Below are positions 1 to 10,655 of a stretch of 64,000 bases of DNA, one piece after another (positions within the stretch are counted from its first letter, which is position 1; each line of letters opens with the position of its first letter). The DNA is taken from assembly GCA_008729055.1 (NCBI GenBank), contig SDUX01000004.1:1178001-1242000 (forward strand), in the 5' to 3' direction. The position numbers were made by a program, and so were the translations under genes. The stretch comes from Pyropia haitanensis. Lineage: Eukaryota > Rhodophyta > Bangiophyceae > Bangiales > Bangiaceae. The notes beneath the pieces were generated by a model. The model was not told where the DNA came from. It did no database searches and worked only from the letters and a program-made list of their open reading frames with translations.

Positions 1-719
1 CGCGCACAGGTCCGCATCAGCGGGTCACAGAGCCTCACTCACAGAGGCAATCGACCAGCCCAGCAGGAACAGTACGACCAACACCTGCAGGTGCACAGCC
101 ACACGCAAAAACACGAGCAACTACAACAGAAACAAAAACGCACCTACAGCACTGTGCTACCAACAGCGTCGCCCCCCCCCCCCACCCTCCTCCCCTCCAG
201 CCGCACCCGACGCCACACCCCTCCCACCGATGCCCGCCCCACCCCGCCCCGCCCCGCAGCGGGTGCCGGGGCCAACCCCACCCAACGGCAGCCGGAAGCG
301 GGCGTGCAGTGCAGGTGCGTGCGCGCGGCGGGGCACCGGCCACACACGCGGTCGGCGAGGGGGGATGGGCAGACCGGGGCGCTCTCCCTCTCCCGCGTCG
401 ACCGCGGCCGTACGCGCGCGCACTCGCTCGCCAGGCGGGTGGGGAAGGAGCGGGCAGGGGGGACGGGAAACGCCACTACCACCAGCGGCGGCGCGCGCCG
501 CGAGGGGGCGCGGGGGCACACGATGCGCGAGGTGGCCACGCGCCCGCGACCGGGGTTGCTGAACAGGGGGTCGAGTACTGGCTGGCAGAGGGCACTCACA
601 AAATACCAATCGGGTTGCACATCCTTCCTAAACATTACAAGAAGAGGCACTTATTTGTCTTGACAAGCACAATGAATACATGAAGCAGATATTAAGTCCC
701 GCAGAAGTGTGCCCGTCTC
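1..719. other. No gene recognised
   Basis: This stretch has GC-rich open frames on both strands but no domain, splice structure or credible start. Short C-runs occur near 173-185. Nothing in it can be supported as a gene. Confidence 0.6.
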
Positions 720-2103
720 CTACAGCGCCCCTCGTGCCAGGGAGGCAGGTCGTGCCAGGGGGGCTGTTGTTGGAAGCCACGAGGAGCTGGCGCGGCGCAA
801 ACTCGCCCATAGCATACGCAGCAAGGTGTGCCCGCCAGCGACATCCTGCTTGCGCACGCTCGGCCCAGAGCTGACGAGCTTGGTATACTGCTCTTTGTCC
901 AGTCTGCGGCACTTCATCGGGTTAGCATGAGGCCACGACGGGGCGCAGCCGGACATTATCGCGCTGACGTCGGGGGCCGGGGTGGCTCTCTTGGTAGAAT
1001 ACGTGGCGGTCCTACGTGGCGAGCCTGAGAAGGTAGACGCAGCACAAGAAGAAACACAGAGAGAAAGAAGACAGTAACGATCTATGTTCACCAACCAACC
1101 CGAAAACCACAACAAAAACGAGCCGAACCTCCTGGCCCAGCTTGTACTTGGCCCGCAGCCACCAACGGGCGGCCTGCAGCCGCACCACCCCCCCGCCAAG
1201 GCGCCGTCCACGGAAAGCAGGGGTGGCGGAGCGGCACCGCCGCCGCCGCCGCTGTCAACCCCCACACCCGCCCCCCCCCGCCCGCCCCGTCCGCGAGCGC
1301 CGTCGACGTCCTCCATACAGTACGCAGCAGTTGACGGTGCTTGGCGGACTGCTTCGCCATCTGGACCAGCAGCGACAGGTCTCGATACGCTACCATCTTC
1401 TTGGGAATTGTGAAGTCCAGCTGCACGTTGCGCAGGATGTCGCTGGAGCCGCAAAAGATGTTGGCCGAGAGCGGCGGCTTCACGACACCGACTCTATCAC
1501 GCGAGCGGGAAGACGCGTACACCTCGGTCAAGGTGCACCTCGTGTAGTTGGCGGGGTAGAGTGCGCGTGCTTGCGACACAGCGACCTCCCACCAGAGGTG
1601 GGAGTCCTCCCAGATGGTGCCAATGTCGTGGGCTGTGCACGCAACCATGTTCTCCAACGCCAGGAGCAGCGGGTGGTTGGACGGAGAGACCTGCACGTTG
1701 TTCATAAACGATGAGGCCGGCATGAGAGGACGACACAAGATCGGACCCGACAAGATGATCTTGCCATCAGAGCCGAGCTTGTCCAAGGAGCGGAGGCCGC
1801 CCACAGTACGCACCTCTACTTGGCTGCTCGCCAATAGGGACCCCAGCACCAAGATGGCCACGAGCTGCCGCGACTTATTTGTGAACCTGGTCTGTACTAC
1901 CAGGACAGTTGTTTCAACTCGGCCGCATAAACGTAGACGGTGGCGGCCGCGACAACAGTCGCGTCGACGCTCTCATCGGCTGCTGCTCCGTCTGAAAATC
2001 GGAGCTTGCCGCCGGGCGGGAGCGGCAGTGTCTTTGCTGCCAGGCGGCCATGGGAGGCTCTGCTGGCGCTAACGCCAAGAGAGACTTTCCCACCTGCTCA
2101 CAA
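720..2103 (-). CDS. Unassigned spliced protein gene, frame-broken
   Basis: Two exons are well supported. The last is 720-1024 and the one before ends at 1324. The intron 1025-1323 (299 bp) has donor C|GTACTG, a long pyrimidine tract and acceptor CTCAG, and the phases match (CTGC + GC). The main exon encodes a varied, non-repetitive protein containing NNVQVSPSNHPLLLALENMV and GTIWEDSHLWWEVAVSQAR, unlike the low-complexity shadows around it. A coding-looking stretch farther upstream (about 1905-2103, containing TVVAATVYVYAAELKQLSW) is in another frame; the switch near 1897 is not in a homopolymer and leaves no room for an intron. A hydrophobic ATG segment at 2099-2186 may be a signal anchor in a further frame. 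The Asn-rich 'NHPLL' stretch is faintly like GT32/GT8-type glycosyltransferases, but I do not assign the family. The frame break may mean a decaying gene or an assembly error. Confidence 0.5.
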
Positions 2104-2186
2104 CGTGCCCCATAGCGGAAACCCATTGTCACGCCGCACATAGCGCCGCAGAACCATGAGCATGAGAATACTGTTAGAAAGACCAT

Positions 2187-2703
2187 GCCGCCTTTGATCA
2201 GGTCCTGCGTCGTAAGCGTACCTCATTCCTCCAGTGCGTGGGCGGCGGCGTGGGGCGCTGAGAGGGGCCGAGCCTTGGAGTCCGCAGCGTGCCCGGCGAT
2301 CGAAGCTTCAACAGACTGCATTTTCTTGGGTGCGGCGGTGAAAAAAAGTTCGAGGCGGTTTTTTGAAATCTATTCTTTCTGCTTTCATGGATCATCATTT
2401 GCCTTTTCGACTCACCGGAGCTGTACTGAGTGAATGGCTTGTGGGTCGTCTCGTTCAGGCGGAACATCCACAGAACGACCCTTAACCACGCGGGTGACAC
2501 TCTGTCTCCGTCCCCGTCTCCGACACACCCCACCTTGACCACTCTTCTGCAGGACCCAGGCACGGCGCCGGCGCCTGCGTGTCCGACGCCCCTCGCTGTT
2601 CCCCCCACCTTGCCTGTCTCGCCTCGCCCCCTCGTCTCCCCCTGCTTCCCCTCTCCCGTTTCCGTCCGTGGTCTCCGCCGCCTCCTCCCCCTTTCCCCCA
2701 ACC
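2187..2703. promoter_or_regulatory. Divergent intergenic region
   Basis: This is the interval between the unassigned minus-strand gene and the OTU gene on plus. Both 5' ends face it, so it probably carries both promoters. I see no TATA box or other motif that I can name. The last 150 bp are pyrimidine-rich, like a 5' UTR of the OTU gene. Confidence 0.4.
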
Positions 2704-3664
2704 ATGACCTCCCCCCCCGGCTCGCCCGCCGCGTCCCCCCCCCCTTCCCCCTCGTCCATCCCCCCCCGCCACGCGGACGAGGCGGCCGCGCTCGCCGCCC
2801 GCCTAGCCCGCATGGCGTCGCGGGTGCCCCGAAAGGACCGGGCGGGCAAGGCCGCCGTCGCCGCCGCCGCCGCCGAGGCGACCGCCGCCCTCGACGCGCG
2901 GCACGCGGCGGAGCGGGCGGCGGCAGGCCTGCCGCCGCTGGGGGAAGTGCCGCCGGCGGCGGATGGAGGGGGCGGGGGGAGGGGGACGCCAACGGGGGGG
3001 GAGTGGGGGGTAGCGGTGCGACTGACAATGGCAATGGCCATGCCGACAGCGGTGGCGGTGGTGGTGGTGGTGGCGGCGGGGCCCCCCCCGCGGCAAAAGA
3101 GTCCAAGGCGCGCCGGCGGCGGCGGCAAAAATCCGAGCGCGCCGCCGCGGCGGCGGCGGCGGCCGACGCGGAGCGCGCCGCGGCGGGCGCGTCGGCGCGC
3201 GAGGTGGAGGACGCCGCGATGCGGGACCTGCTCGCCGCCGCGGGCCTCCGCGTCGTCGCCGTCCCGCCCGACGGGGACTGTGCGTATACGGCGGTGGGGG
3301 CGGCGGTCGGCCTTGACGCGGCGGCGGTGCGCGCGGCGGTAGCGGCGGAGCTCGACCGCCGCCCGTCCGAGTACGCGGCGTTTGTGGATGGGGATGGCGG
3401 CGGCGGCGGCGGCGCCGACCGCTGGGCAGCCTACGTGGCGGGCGTCCGCGGCTCGCCGGGGGGGGGGGCGACAAGGTGTGGGGCGGGCAGCTGGAGCTGC
3501 TCGCGTTTGCGCGCGCGGCGGGCGTGCGGGTGGAGGTGTACGCGGTGGGGATGCCGGTGGTCGCGATGGGCGACGCGTCGTCTCGGCGGGTCGTGCGGGT
3601 GAGCTACCACCGCAAGTACTATGGGCTGGGCGAGCACTACAACCGGGTTGTGCCGATCGAGTGA
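2704..3664 (+). CDS. OTU-domain deubiquitinase, OTUD6B-like
   Basis: Cysteine protease of the OTU family, predicted to cleave ubiquitin from substrates in the cytosol. The ATG at 2704 follows a CCAACC context. The N-terminal helix with MASRVPRKDRAGK corresponds to the conserved 'VPK.D' region of OTUD6 proteins. A basic KESKARRRRRQKSER stretch follows, then the catalytic loop PPDGDCAYTAVGAAVG (Asp and Cys). The C-terminal part has VWGGQLELLAFARAAGV and the catalytic His in YGLGEHYNRV; the stop is at 3662-3664. The protein would be about 320 aa, close to the family length. The coding sequence lies in three successive frames. The switches fall in the G-rich run at about 2963-2998 and in the 11-G run at about 3458-3468, where one base more (or two fewer) restores the WGGQLEL frame. 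The product assignment is firm; the exact protein is not. Confidence 0.88.
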
Positions 3665-4400
3665 CGGGGTCTGATGTTGTGTCTTTTTTTTTTGGAGGGG
3701 GTGAGGGGGGTGAGGGGGGGGTGAATGGGCGAGGGGGGAAAGGGGTGGTGAGGGGCAGGGACAGCGGGGGGGGGGGGGGGTTGGGCAGCTGGCGTAAGGT
3801 GCGCGACAACCGGGTGTGATGCCTATCGCGTGGTGGGTCTTTGTTTTTCGCGGAGGGGGGAGGGGACACAGAGCGTGTGGGAGGGAGGAGTTGGCGGCTA
3901 GAGCGGGGTGCTGGTCGCTGGCAGTCGCGTCAGGTGCTCTGCGGAGGAGTGGGCGGTTGGCGGCGCGGGGCGCCCCCGCTGACCTTCCGCTCCTGGCCAG
4001 GACGGGAGGCCGGGGAGGGAGCGCGAGCAGACGCGTGGCGGGAACCGCCCACGCCCCAGCGCGCACCACCCGCGACGTACCAAGGGGTGGCAGCGGCGGC
4101 CGCCGCACCCCTCCCACCCCGACAGCCGGGTGGCGGCGGCCACGGCGCGGGGTGCGCCCGCGAGCCGCGCGCCTCGGCGGGGCGACGACGCTGGGGCGGC
4201 GCCGCCGGGAGGGGCCACGCCCACACCGGCTGCGGGGGGGGGCTTGCCCGCCACGCGGGCGCCTCCGGACACGCTGCGCGGGGAGCCTTGGCAGATACAC
4301 CCCACGTGCCGCCACACCGCAGTGTCGTTCCCGCCCGTCTGCGCCGATTGGCATTCCAGCACCCACTGCCAAGGCGCGCCACGACTGCCCGATGGCAGCA
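3665..4400. other. No gene recognised
   Basis: The downstream region of the OTU gene contains G runs (3693-3780). Open frames here are GC shadows and no domain is visible. Confidence 0.5.
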
Positions 4401-4525
4401 GCACCGGCGGCGGCGACCGGGGGGAGAGCCAAAGAGACTGGGGCGGGAGTGACGCGGAACGGGGTCGCCCGGGGGTGCTTTGCCACGGCCGCAACGGCCG
4501 TGGCCGTCAGCATGGGTGACAGCAT
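4401..4525 (-). pseudogene. Decayed copy of the PAM18/TIM14 5' end
   Basis: Read on minus from an ATG at 4525, this stretch encodes MLSPMLTATAVAAVAK, close to the start of the J-protein gene 1.1 kb away (MATPMLTAAAVAGVAW). DNA similarity extends about 110 bp: CCAAAGAGACTGGGG here against CCAAAGAGGCTGGGG at 5554-5568, followed by GTCAGCATGGG in both. No HPD motif or other J-domain sequence follows. It is a partial tandem duplicate that kept only the membrane-segment region. The frame downstream stays open, but I see nothing protein-like in it. Confidence 0.55.
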
Positions 4526-5209
4526 CGCGGCGGGAGTTGGGCGCGTGCGGGCGAGCGACTGAACAGAGACGAGAAGGGGTAAAGGGGGGCGAGCGCCAGG
4601 ACGCGCGGCGGCGGCGACACCGGGCACCCACCAACGGAAACAGAACCGAGGACACCGAGAACGGAAAAAAAAAAAAAGCATCCCAAAAAACAGGTCCAGC
4701 CTACAGGATGGCCCTGCAGCGGACGCCCGCGGACCCAGCCGCCCCCTGGCCGCGAGCGTGGCACAGAGCATGACGCCCAGTGGCGGCGACGCGCCTGGGC
4801 GCCACCCGCCCCCTCGCGGTCGCGGGCGCCGCGCGTGTCGCCCGCTGCCGCCGCCCGCCGGCCAGACGTCGCTGTGACGAATCAGCGGTGACTACGGCAG
4901 CAGCCGCCGTCCCCATCCTCGCGCACCACCGGCAGGCAGCGATGGAGACTGTCGCTACCGTCGTCCGGGGCCCGCCAGACCACGGCGCCGCCACCATGGC
5001 GCCGCCATCCCGGGGCGGTACGCGAGCGCCTCATCGCAAGCCGAAGCCACCGCGCACGTCCGCGTCACCACCACCCATAGGCCAGAACAGCCCCCCTCTC
5101 CCTCAGCCTCCACAGACTCCTGCCGGCCCAAAAAAGAAACGTAGCAAACCAAACGACACACGGAAGAATGCGCAGGCCTCACACCCTTCCGCTTCGCACC
5201 CCTCAACCA
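4526..5209. other. No gene recognised
   Basis: GC-rich, with a run of 13 A at about 4665-4677. No domain, repeat family or splice structure could be identified. Confidence 0.45.
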
Positions 5210-5650
5210 TCAAAACACAGAGCGCCCACCCGAGCCGGACCCCCGCCCCCGCAGCAGCACGTCCTTTGCCTCGTTGACCTTGCTCGCCACGTACGTGCTG
5301 CCGCCCGCGTCTGGGTGGTTGGCCCGCATCAGCCGCCGGTGCGCCGTCACGACCGCCTCCCGGAACGCCGCGCCGCGCCGGGGGCCCCCGCCGCCCGACC
5401 GGCCGGCGGCCGACGGGAGGCCCAGGATGTGCGCCGCCTCGGCGCGGCCCATGGTCGCCTCAAAGCCACCCGCCCACGCGCGCGGCACCGCCGCGGCGGC
5501 GGCGGCGGCGGCGGCCGACGAGCCAGCCGCGGCGGCGGCCGAGGAGGAGGAACCAAAGAGGCTGGGGAGGGAGCGGGAGGAGAGAAGCGCCGCCCGGGAG
5601 AGCCACGCCACGCCCGCGACGGCGGCAGCCGTCAGCATGGGGGTGGCCAT
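5210..5650 (-). CDS. PAM18: Mitochondrial import J-protein PAM18/TIM14
   Basis: Subunit of the presequence translocase motor at the inner mitochondrial membrane. Its J domain stimulates mtHsp70 during matrix import. The single exon gives 146 aa from the ATG at 5650. Residues about 5-22 are a hydrophobic membrane segment, followed by a Ser/Ala-rich linker (about 34-55). The matrix J domain starts at GGFEATMGRAEAAHILGL, has HRRLMRANHPDAGG with the HPD motif at 112-114, and ends in VASKVNEAKDVLL. This is the signature of TIM14/DNAJC19, not of general DnaJ proteins. The length is slightly above the family norm because of the Ala linker. A five-residue Gly/Arg insert sits between the first two J helices. 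A partial copy of the 5' end lies at 4401-4525. Confidence 0.93.
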   Translation of the reverse strand: MATPMLTAAAVAGVAWLSRAALLSSRSLPSLFGSSSSAAAAAGSSAAAAAAAAAVPRAWAGGFEATMGRAEAAHILGLPSAAGRSGGGGPRRGAAFREAVVTAHRRLMRANHPDAGGSTYVASKVNEAKDVLLRGRGSGSGGRSVF

Positions 5651-6346
5651 CGCACCACAGGGGTGCAGGGGAGGTGCGGCAACAACCGAGCAAATCGGAG
5701 CCGGAGCAAGTCGAGGAAGGATCGCCAGACCAAGTAGGACACGCCTGAAGAGGATGGGGTGGACGTGAAAAGGGGCAGGCCAGCGGACGCGACGACAGCG
5801 GCTGATGGTGCCGGGAAGGGGACGGCAGTGGTCGCCACAGTGGTGTGGAGGAGAGGGTGGGCCCGTGCTCCAGCGTGAATGAGCCGCCCAGTCGCCGACG
5901 GCGTCCGCCACGCGAAATGGTAATCAGGCGGGCTCCAGCGCTGCCCCGCGTGGTACTTTTTCCTTCACCACGTGGCGTCCCGCCTGACGAGTCCTGCTGG
6001 AATGTTGAGCCTACAGTTTGTTTCACTCGCTAAAAACCACATGCAACGAAGACCAATCTTGCTGGGACTTTCTACTGTTCAATTCAGTGTTCGCTCTCCT
6101 TGTCCCTCGACTGACGGCGCACTTGCAAGGCAGTTGTGAGCACGCGGATCAACTCTGGATTCCCACATCTTCGCGCGACCAGCCGCCATCCGCTCGACCG
6201 GTCCGGAGGCCCAGCTATCCATCACCTCCACCGCCGCACCGTCTTTCCTCTCGGCATCTGCCTCCCTGGTGTGGCCATTCGTGGTCCCCCTGGTTCCCGA
6301 TTTTTGGTGTCGCCGCCTCTGGACCCGACCCTTGGGCTTACCGACC
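5651..6346. promoter_or_regulatory. Divergent region between PAM18 and the dehydrogenase
   Basis: Both neighbouring genes start at this interval (PAM18 on minus, dehydrogenase on plus), so it is likely to hold both promoters. No core promoter element is evident. The part at 6018-6330 has noticeably lower GC than its surroundings. Confidence 0.4.
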
Positions 6347-7489
6347 ATGGCCAGTACACGACTGCTCTTTCTCCCCCCGCCGCTGGTGGGCAGGGCGGCG
6401 GCCCGGCTCCCTGGTCGACGCCCCCTCCCCGCCGTTACCCACCGAATGGTTGCCACCACTGCCACTCACCCGCCTTCCCCTGCTGGCGGAGGCTGGCGGG
6501 TGCTCGTCACGCGTCAGCTGCCCCCTCCCGCGATGGCCGCCCTGGCCGACTCCCCCGCCATTGGGGAGCTCCTCACCCACAGCGGCGCCACGCCGATGAA
6601 GGCGGCTGACTTGGCGGCCGCCGCCGCGTCTGGCGTCGACGCCATGCTCGTCACCCTGGCGGACCGCGTCACGCCCGAGCTGCTCGCCGCCGCCGCCCCG
6701 CGGCTGGCGCTCGTCTCCACCCTGTCGGTCGGCGTCGACCACATCGCGCTCGACGCGGCGGCCGCGTCCGGGGTAGCGGTCGGCCACACCCCCCACGTCC
6801 TGACCGCCTCGACGGCGGACCTTGCGGTGGGGCTGTCGCTTGCCGCCCTCCGCCGCTTCCGCGCCGGCACCGAGGCGTCCATCCGTGGCACGTGCCCGCC
6901 GGCGTGGTCGCCCGACTGGCTCCTCGGCGCCGACCTGACGGGCGCGACGGTGGGGATTGTGGGGCTCGGCCGCATTGGCCAGGCCGTCGCCAAGCGGCTG
7001 GCGGGGTTTGACACGACGTTGCTGTACGCGGCGCCGCGGGAGGTGGCGGCCGCGGCGGGCCTAGGCGTCGCCCGCGTCGGCCTCCCAGAGCTGCTTACCC
7101 GGTCGGACGTGGTGCTTCCGCTGTGCCCCGCGTCGGCAGCCACGGCGGGGATGTTTGACGAGGCGGCCTTTCGGGCGATGAAGGCGGGTAGCGTGTTTGT
7201 CAATGTCGCCCGGGGGGAGCTGGTCGACACCGCCGCGCTGGTGCGGGTGCTCGTGGACGACTGGGTGCCTGGCGTCGGGCTGGCCGGCGCCGCCCTGGAT
7301 GTGACGGACCCGGAGCCACTCCCGGTGGGCCACCCGCTGCTCGAATGTGAGCGCGTCTTTGTGACGCCCCACGTGGGGAGTGCTACCGCCAAGACGCGGA
7401 CGGCCATGGCCATGATGGCCGTTGGGAATATCCTCGCTGCGGCCGATGGGCAGCCGCTGCTGGCGCGCGTTGGGGGGGGGGTCAAGTGA
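6347..7489 (+). CDS. D-isomer 2-hydroxyacid dehydrogenase (glyoxylate/hydroxypyruvate reductase type)
   Basis: NAD(P)H-dependent reduction of a 2-keto acid, probably glyoxylate or hydroxypyruvate, as in photorespiratory carbon recovery. The single exon gives 380 aa from the ATG at 6347 (GACCATGG context). Residues 1-45 are Arg/Pro/Ala-rich and would suit an organellar transit peptide. The Rossmann motif GIVGLGRIGQAVAKRL has GLGRIG at 206-211. The catalytic Arg is in NVARGELVD (R289), Glu in DVTDPEPLP (E323) and His in TPHVGSAT (H342). STLSVGVDHI (124-133) is the family's substrate-loop motif. The length fits GRHPR-like enzymes plus a presequence. A G9 run lies just before the stop, so the last residues could vary. 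The substrate cannot be settled from sequence; GRHPR is the best guess over phosphoglycerate or formate dehydrogenase. Confidence 0.92.
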   Translation: MASTRLLFLPPPLVGRAAARLPGRRPLPAVTHRMVATTATHPPSPAGGGWRVLVTRQLPPPAMAALADSPAIGELLTHSGATPMKAADLAAAAASGVDAMLVTLADRVTPELLAAAAPRLALVSTLSVGVDHIALDAAAASGVAVGHTPHVLTASTADLAVGLSLAALRRFRAGTEASIRGTCPPAWSPDWLLGADLTGATVGIVGLGRIGQAVAKRLAGFDTTLLYAAPREVAAAAGLGVARVGLPELLTRSDVVLPLCPASAATAGMFDEAAFRAMKAGSVFVNVARGELVDTAALVRVLVDDWVPGVGLAGAALDVTDPEPLPVGHPLLECERVFVTPHVGSATAKTRTAMAMMAVGNILAAADGQPLLARVGGGVK

Positions 7490-8566
7490 GTGGGGATGCC
7501 ATTCACTCGTCGCGTGTCTATGCCAGTCGCTGTCGACTCATGGCCACATGAGCTACAGCCTTGGATATGGCAGATACCCTCTACTGGGACGATGGTGGAC
7601 GCATCCGTGGGTGTGGAGAGGCCGACGGACTCTCCGTGGGAGTCAACCACCTTGCGGTGGTGACAGTCTCGGGTCGAACAATGAAAGGTTGAAAACTGAA
7701 AGCACGCTCGTGAAAATGCCCTAGTCTTTGAAATTGCTTTCTGCGCACTTTCAATGTGAGTATGCCGCCAGGACGGCCGCCACCTTGATCGCCCAGCCAC
7801 AAGTCCTCTTCACCAACTGAAGCGGTCTCCGGCCTCTGCCTATGGCCACCAACGCCACCGTGGGCGCCCCCCCCCCCCCCCACCAGTACCGCTGCCCCCC
7901 CCCCGGCCCAGCAACGGCGGCGCGTCGGCGGCGCCGGCCGGCAGCCACCCGTGGCCCAGCAGCAGCCGCCCGTCACCCCCGCTCAGCTCACCCAGCCGCT
8001 TGGGCGCGCACCCCCTCTCCCACTACTGCGCAGGCTACCCGACGCGTCTGACCATCGCCGCTTGTCGTTGCCATCTTCGTCGGTCTGGAGGTGGTGTTTT
8101 CCTCGGGATCAGCACGTGTCATGCTCGTGTCACTGTGTGTTGAATTATTAATTCGGGTGTGGGTTGTGCCTGGGTCACATCTGATGTTCCAAAGTACCTG
8201 AACCTAGGTAAAGGCTGGGGAACTTTTTCCAAAAGAAGTCCAGGTATTGTGGTGCAAACAACTGCCACGTAGGTCGACGAAGAGTGGGGGGCTCCCCCTC
8301 GGCGTTGTGCCCCTCTCTCTTTGCCACGCCCTCCGGCGCAAGCGCACTACGCGCCGTGCTCGCGTCTGTGCGCGTTCAACACCCGCCGCCGGTCGGGTGT
8401 GGGGGCGGCCGCACGCTGGTGCCCGCTACAGTTGCGCGCGACGTGCCTGCCGCCCGCCTTTCCGACCTGCCTGCGGCTCGTTCTCCCTGCACTATTGCCC
8501 CCGTTGTACGACTTGCACCCCCGCTCTTCTTTCGTTCGTTTCCGTCGCCGCCAGCGGTGTGCCACC
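7490..8566. other. Intergenic, no gene recognised
   Basis: The spacer has mixed base composition, with C runs at 7868-7906 and a lower-GC stretch around 8100-8260. The last 200 bp are pyrimidine-rich and probably belong to the TFIIA-gamma 5' UTR and promoter. Confidence 0.45.
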
Positions 8567-9725
8567 ATGTCCTTCTTCCAGCACTACCGCTTCTCGCAGG
8601 TTGGCCTTGCCTTGCAGGAAATCATTGATGAGATGATTGAGGCGGAAACGATGGACGAGGACACCCAGAACATGCTGCTGCTGCAGTTTGACAAGGTGCG
8701 TGGGCGGCGAGAGCGGCGTGGGGGACCGCGTGCGGGGTGAGGGGGAGAAGCGGGTGGTTGGGGTTATCGCGGTCACGGCGCTGTTCGAGGTGGGCGTGGG
8801 CGGGCGGTGGTTTGTCGCTGGGGAGGGTGGGATTGGGGGAGTGGCGCGGGGAGTGGTGCGGGGCGGTGAGTCGCTCGGGGCGGGGGGTCGGGCAAAGTGG
8901 GGGGTGCTCCAGGCCGCATGCCCGCACGTGTGTTCCGTTGTGTCGTCCGCTACGTGCGGTCGCTGCCGTTTGTTTGCCCCTGTCGTTGGGTGCACAGGTG
9001 GGTGCCTGTCTTGCTGGACGCGCCGGCGCTCCCAGGGCGTTGCACGTGCGTTTGTGCGTGGGACTGACGTACCCCTCTGGTTCCCGTGCACGCCTCTCGC
9101 CTCGTCCCTGATGGCGGTGCGCTGGTGCGGTGGGAGCCCCGGTGGGGACGCACGTCTTGCACAGGCCATCTCATCAGCGTTGAGCACGTGGGTGAAGACC
9201 AAGGCGACTCTGCGCGTGCGTTTTGCTTTGCCTTCTTTTCGTGTCTTCGTAGTCTTTTTTCTTCCACTGGCGCTTTCGAGTGCGCGCAGTGGACCTCGTC
9301 GGGATTACCGCCCTTGTGTGGGTAGTGGCATGACCAACTCGTTGGCGCTCTGTCTAGAGTCGACTGCTTTGGGTTGTCGCTGTTGCATGTCATGCTTACG
9401 TGGTTGGCTCCAACGGTGCCCTTCGTGTGCTGTGGCCGTGCCTGGCGTTGCTGAATGTCGCGCCGACATGGCTCCACTCTCCTCTTGCCGGTGTCCGCCA
9501 CGCTCACCCATCCATGGGGTGGTGGTTTGGCCGTCCGCTTTTCGCCATCGACAGGGGGACTTGGACCACTACCGCAACGTGGAGAACATCTGGACGTTTT
9601 ACCTGAAGAACGCGGTGATCAAGTTGGAGAATGTGGAGCACCGCGTCGACGACCGGCTGCGCATCATTGCGTGCGACGGGCGGACGCCAACGACGGGGGC
9701 AGGGGCGAAAAAGGCGAAGAAATAA
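8567..9725 (+). CDS. TOA2: Transcription initiation factor IIA gamma subunit
   Basis: Small subunit of TFIIA, which stabilises TBP on core promoters for RNA polymerase II. Three exons: 8567-8695, 9165-9215 and 9555-9725, all joined in phase 0, giving 116 aa. The ATG lies in GCCACCATG. Exon 1 ends LLLQFDK at AAG|GTGCGT. The 51-nt middle exon encodes AISSALSTWVKTKATLR after acceptor TTGCACAG and ends CGC|GTGCGT. Exon 3 follows CGACAG and encodes GDLDHYRNVENIWTFYLKNA ... LRIIACDG. The order (helix bundle, QFDK, AI..AL, YR..DNVWTF-like, IVACDG-like) matches human and yeast TFIIA-gamma along its whole length. A short Lys-rich tail follows. The introns are 469 and 339 bp. The middle exon is easy to miss, since read-through gives a plausible but wrong protein. 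Confidence 0.95.
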
Positions 9726-10655
9726 GGCCGGCCGAAGTGGAGGAGGGGATGCACGCAAGAGCGCATCCCGCTTGCAAAGACGTGGCGTGGTGGGGGTGGG
9801 TTTCTATGTAAAGCTGAGCTGGGGTCATAGTGGAGCCGGGGCCCACGCCGCGGCACAGGGCACCATTGGCTGCTGCTCCCCTTTGTGAGGCGGAACGCGC
9901 GGGCTCTGCTGGGCGAGAGCCTACGCACAGCGCACGGCCATGAGCATCGCGCTGGCGCAGCCGCAGCTTATCCGTGTCGCGGGAGTTGCACCGCTACCGA
10001 CTCCCACCCTGCCCCCAACGGCGTGTCAATGCGATGGGCCGACCGGTGCGGGGCCCGCCGCCACGCCAGCGCCGTCGCGGACGTAACGATGCCCCCCTTC
10101 TCTCCCGCATCGCGGACGAGTCCCCCTCCCCCCCGCGCGACAGCCGCACGGCGGTTGACGCGGACCGCCAGTGGGAAGCAATCCCCCCCCCTCCGCCCGC
10201 CCCAGCGTTTGCGCCGCTGCGCCGCCGACAGCCGCCACGGACCAGGCGGTCACCATCCGCCATGGCTCCACGCCCCCCCCGCCGCATCACTCACCCACCA
10301 AAATACGTCCACGATCCCCATGGTCGGCGAATCGCCCGTGCACGATGCAGTCAGCATCCCACTGCCACCGCCGCCTCACTCAAATCACCCCCATCTCCCC
10401 GCCACCCCCCCCCTAGGACCCCGCCCACCACCACAACGCCACCATCTCGGCAGAACAGCACCCCCCTATCAGGGATGGGGTGCTGCCGCGCCACACTCGC
10501 CAACACCTGCCAAAGCCTGTGGGAGGTCGCGTCGACGTGTGTTCCCCACGGACCGTCGCCGCAAGAGACTGGTCGTGCAGGGCGCGGCTGGGAGGGGTGC
10601 GCGCACGCAAGGGGAAAGGTACTGCAAAACAGGGCGGCGCGCGCCACGTGCCACT
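9726..10655. other. Intergenic between convergent genes, no gene recognised
   Basis: Lies between the 3' ends of TFIIA-gamma and the LYR-motif gene. It has several C runs (10123-10200 and 10400-10415). Long open frames on both strands lack any domain and are GC artefacts. Confidence 0.5.

Noticed and set aside
3816..4562. Plus-strand open frames between the OTU and PAM18 genes
   Set aside because: Arg/Gly/Ala-rich GC shadows. The minus strand carries the PAM18 5' relic in the same place.
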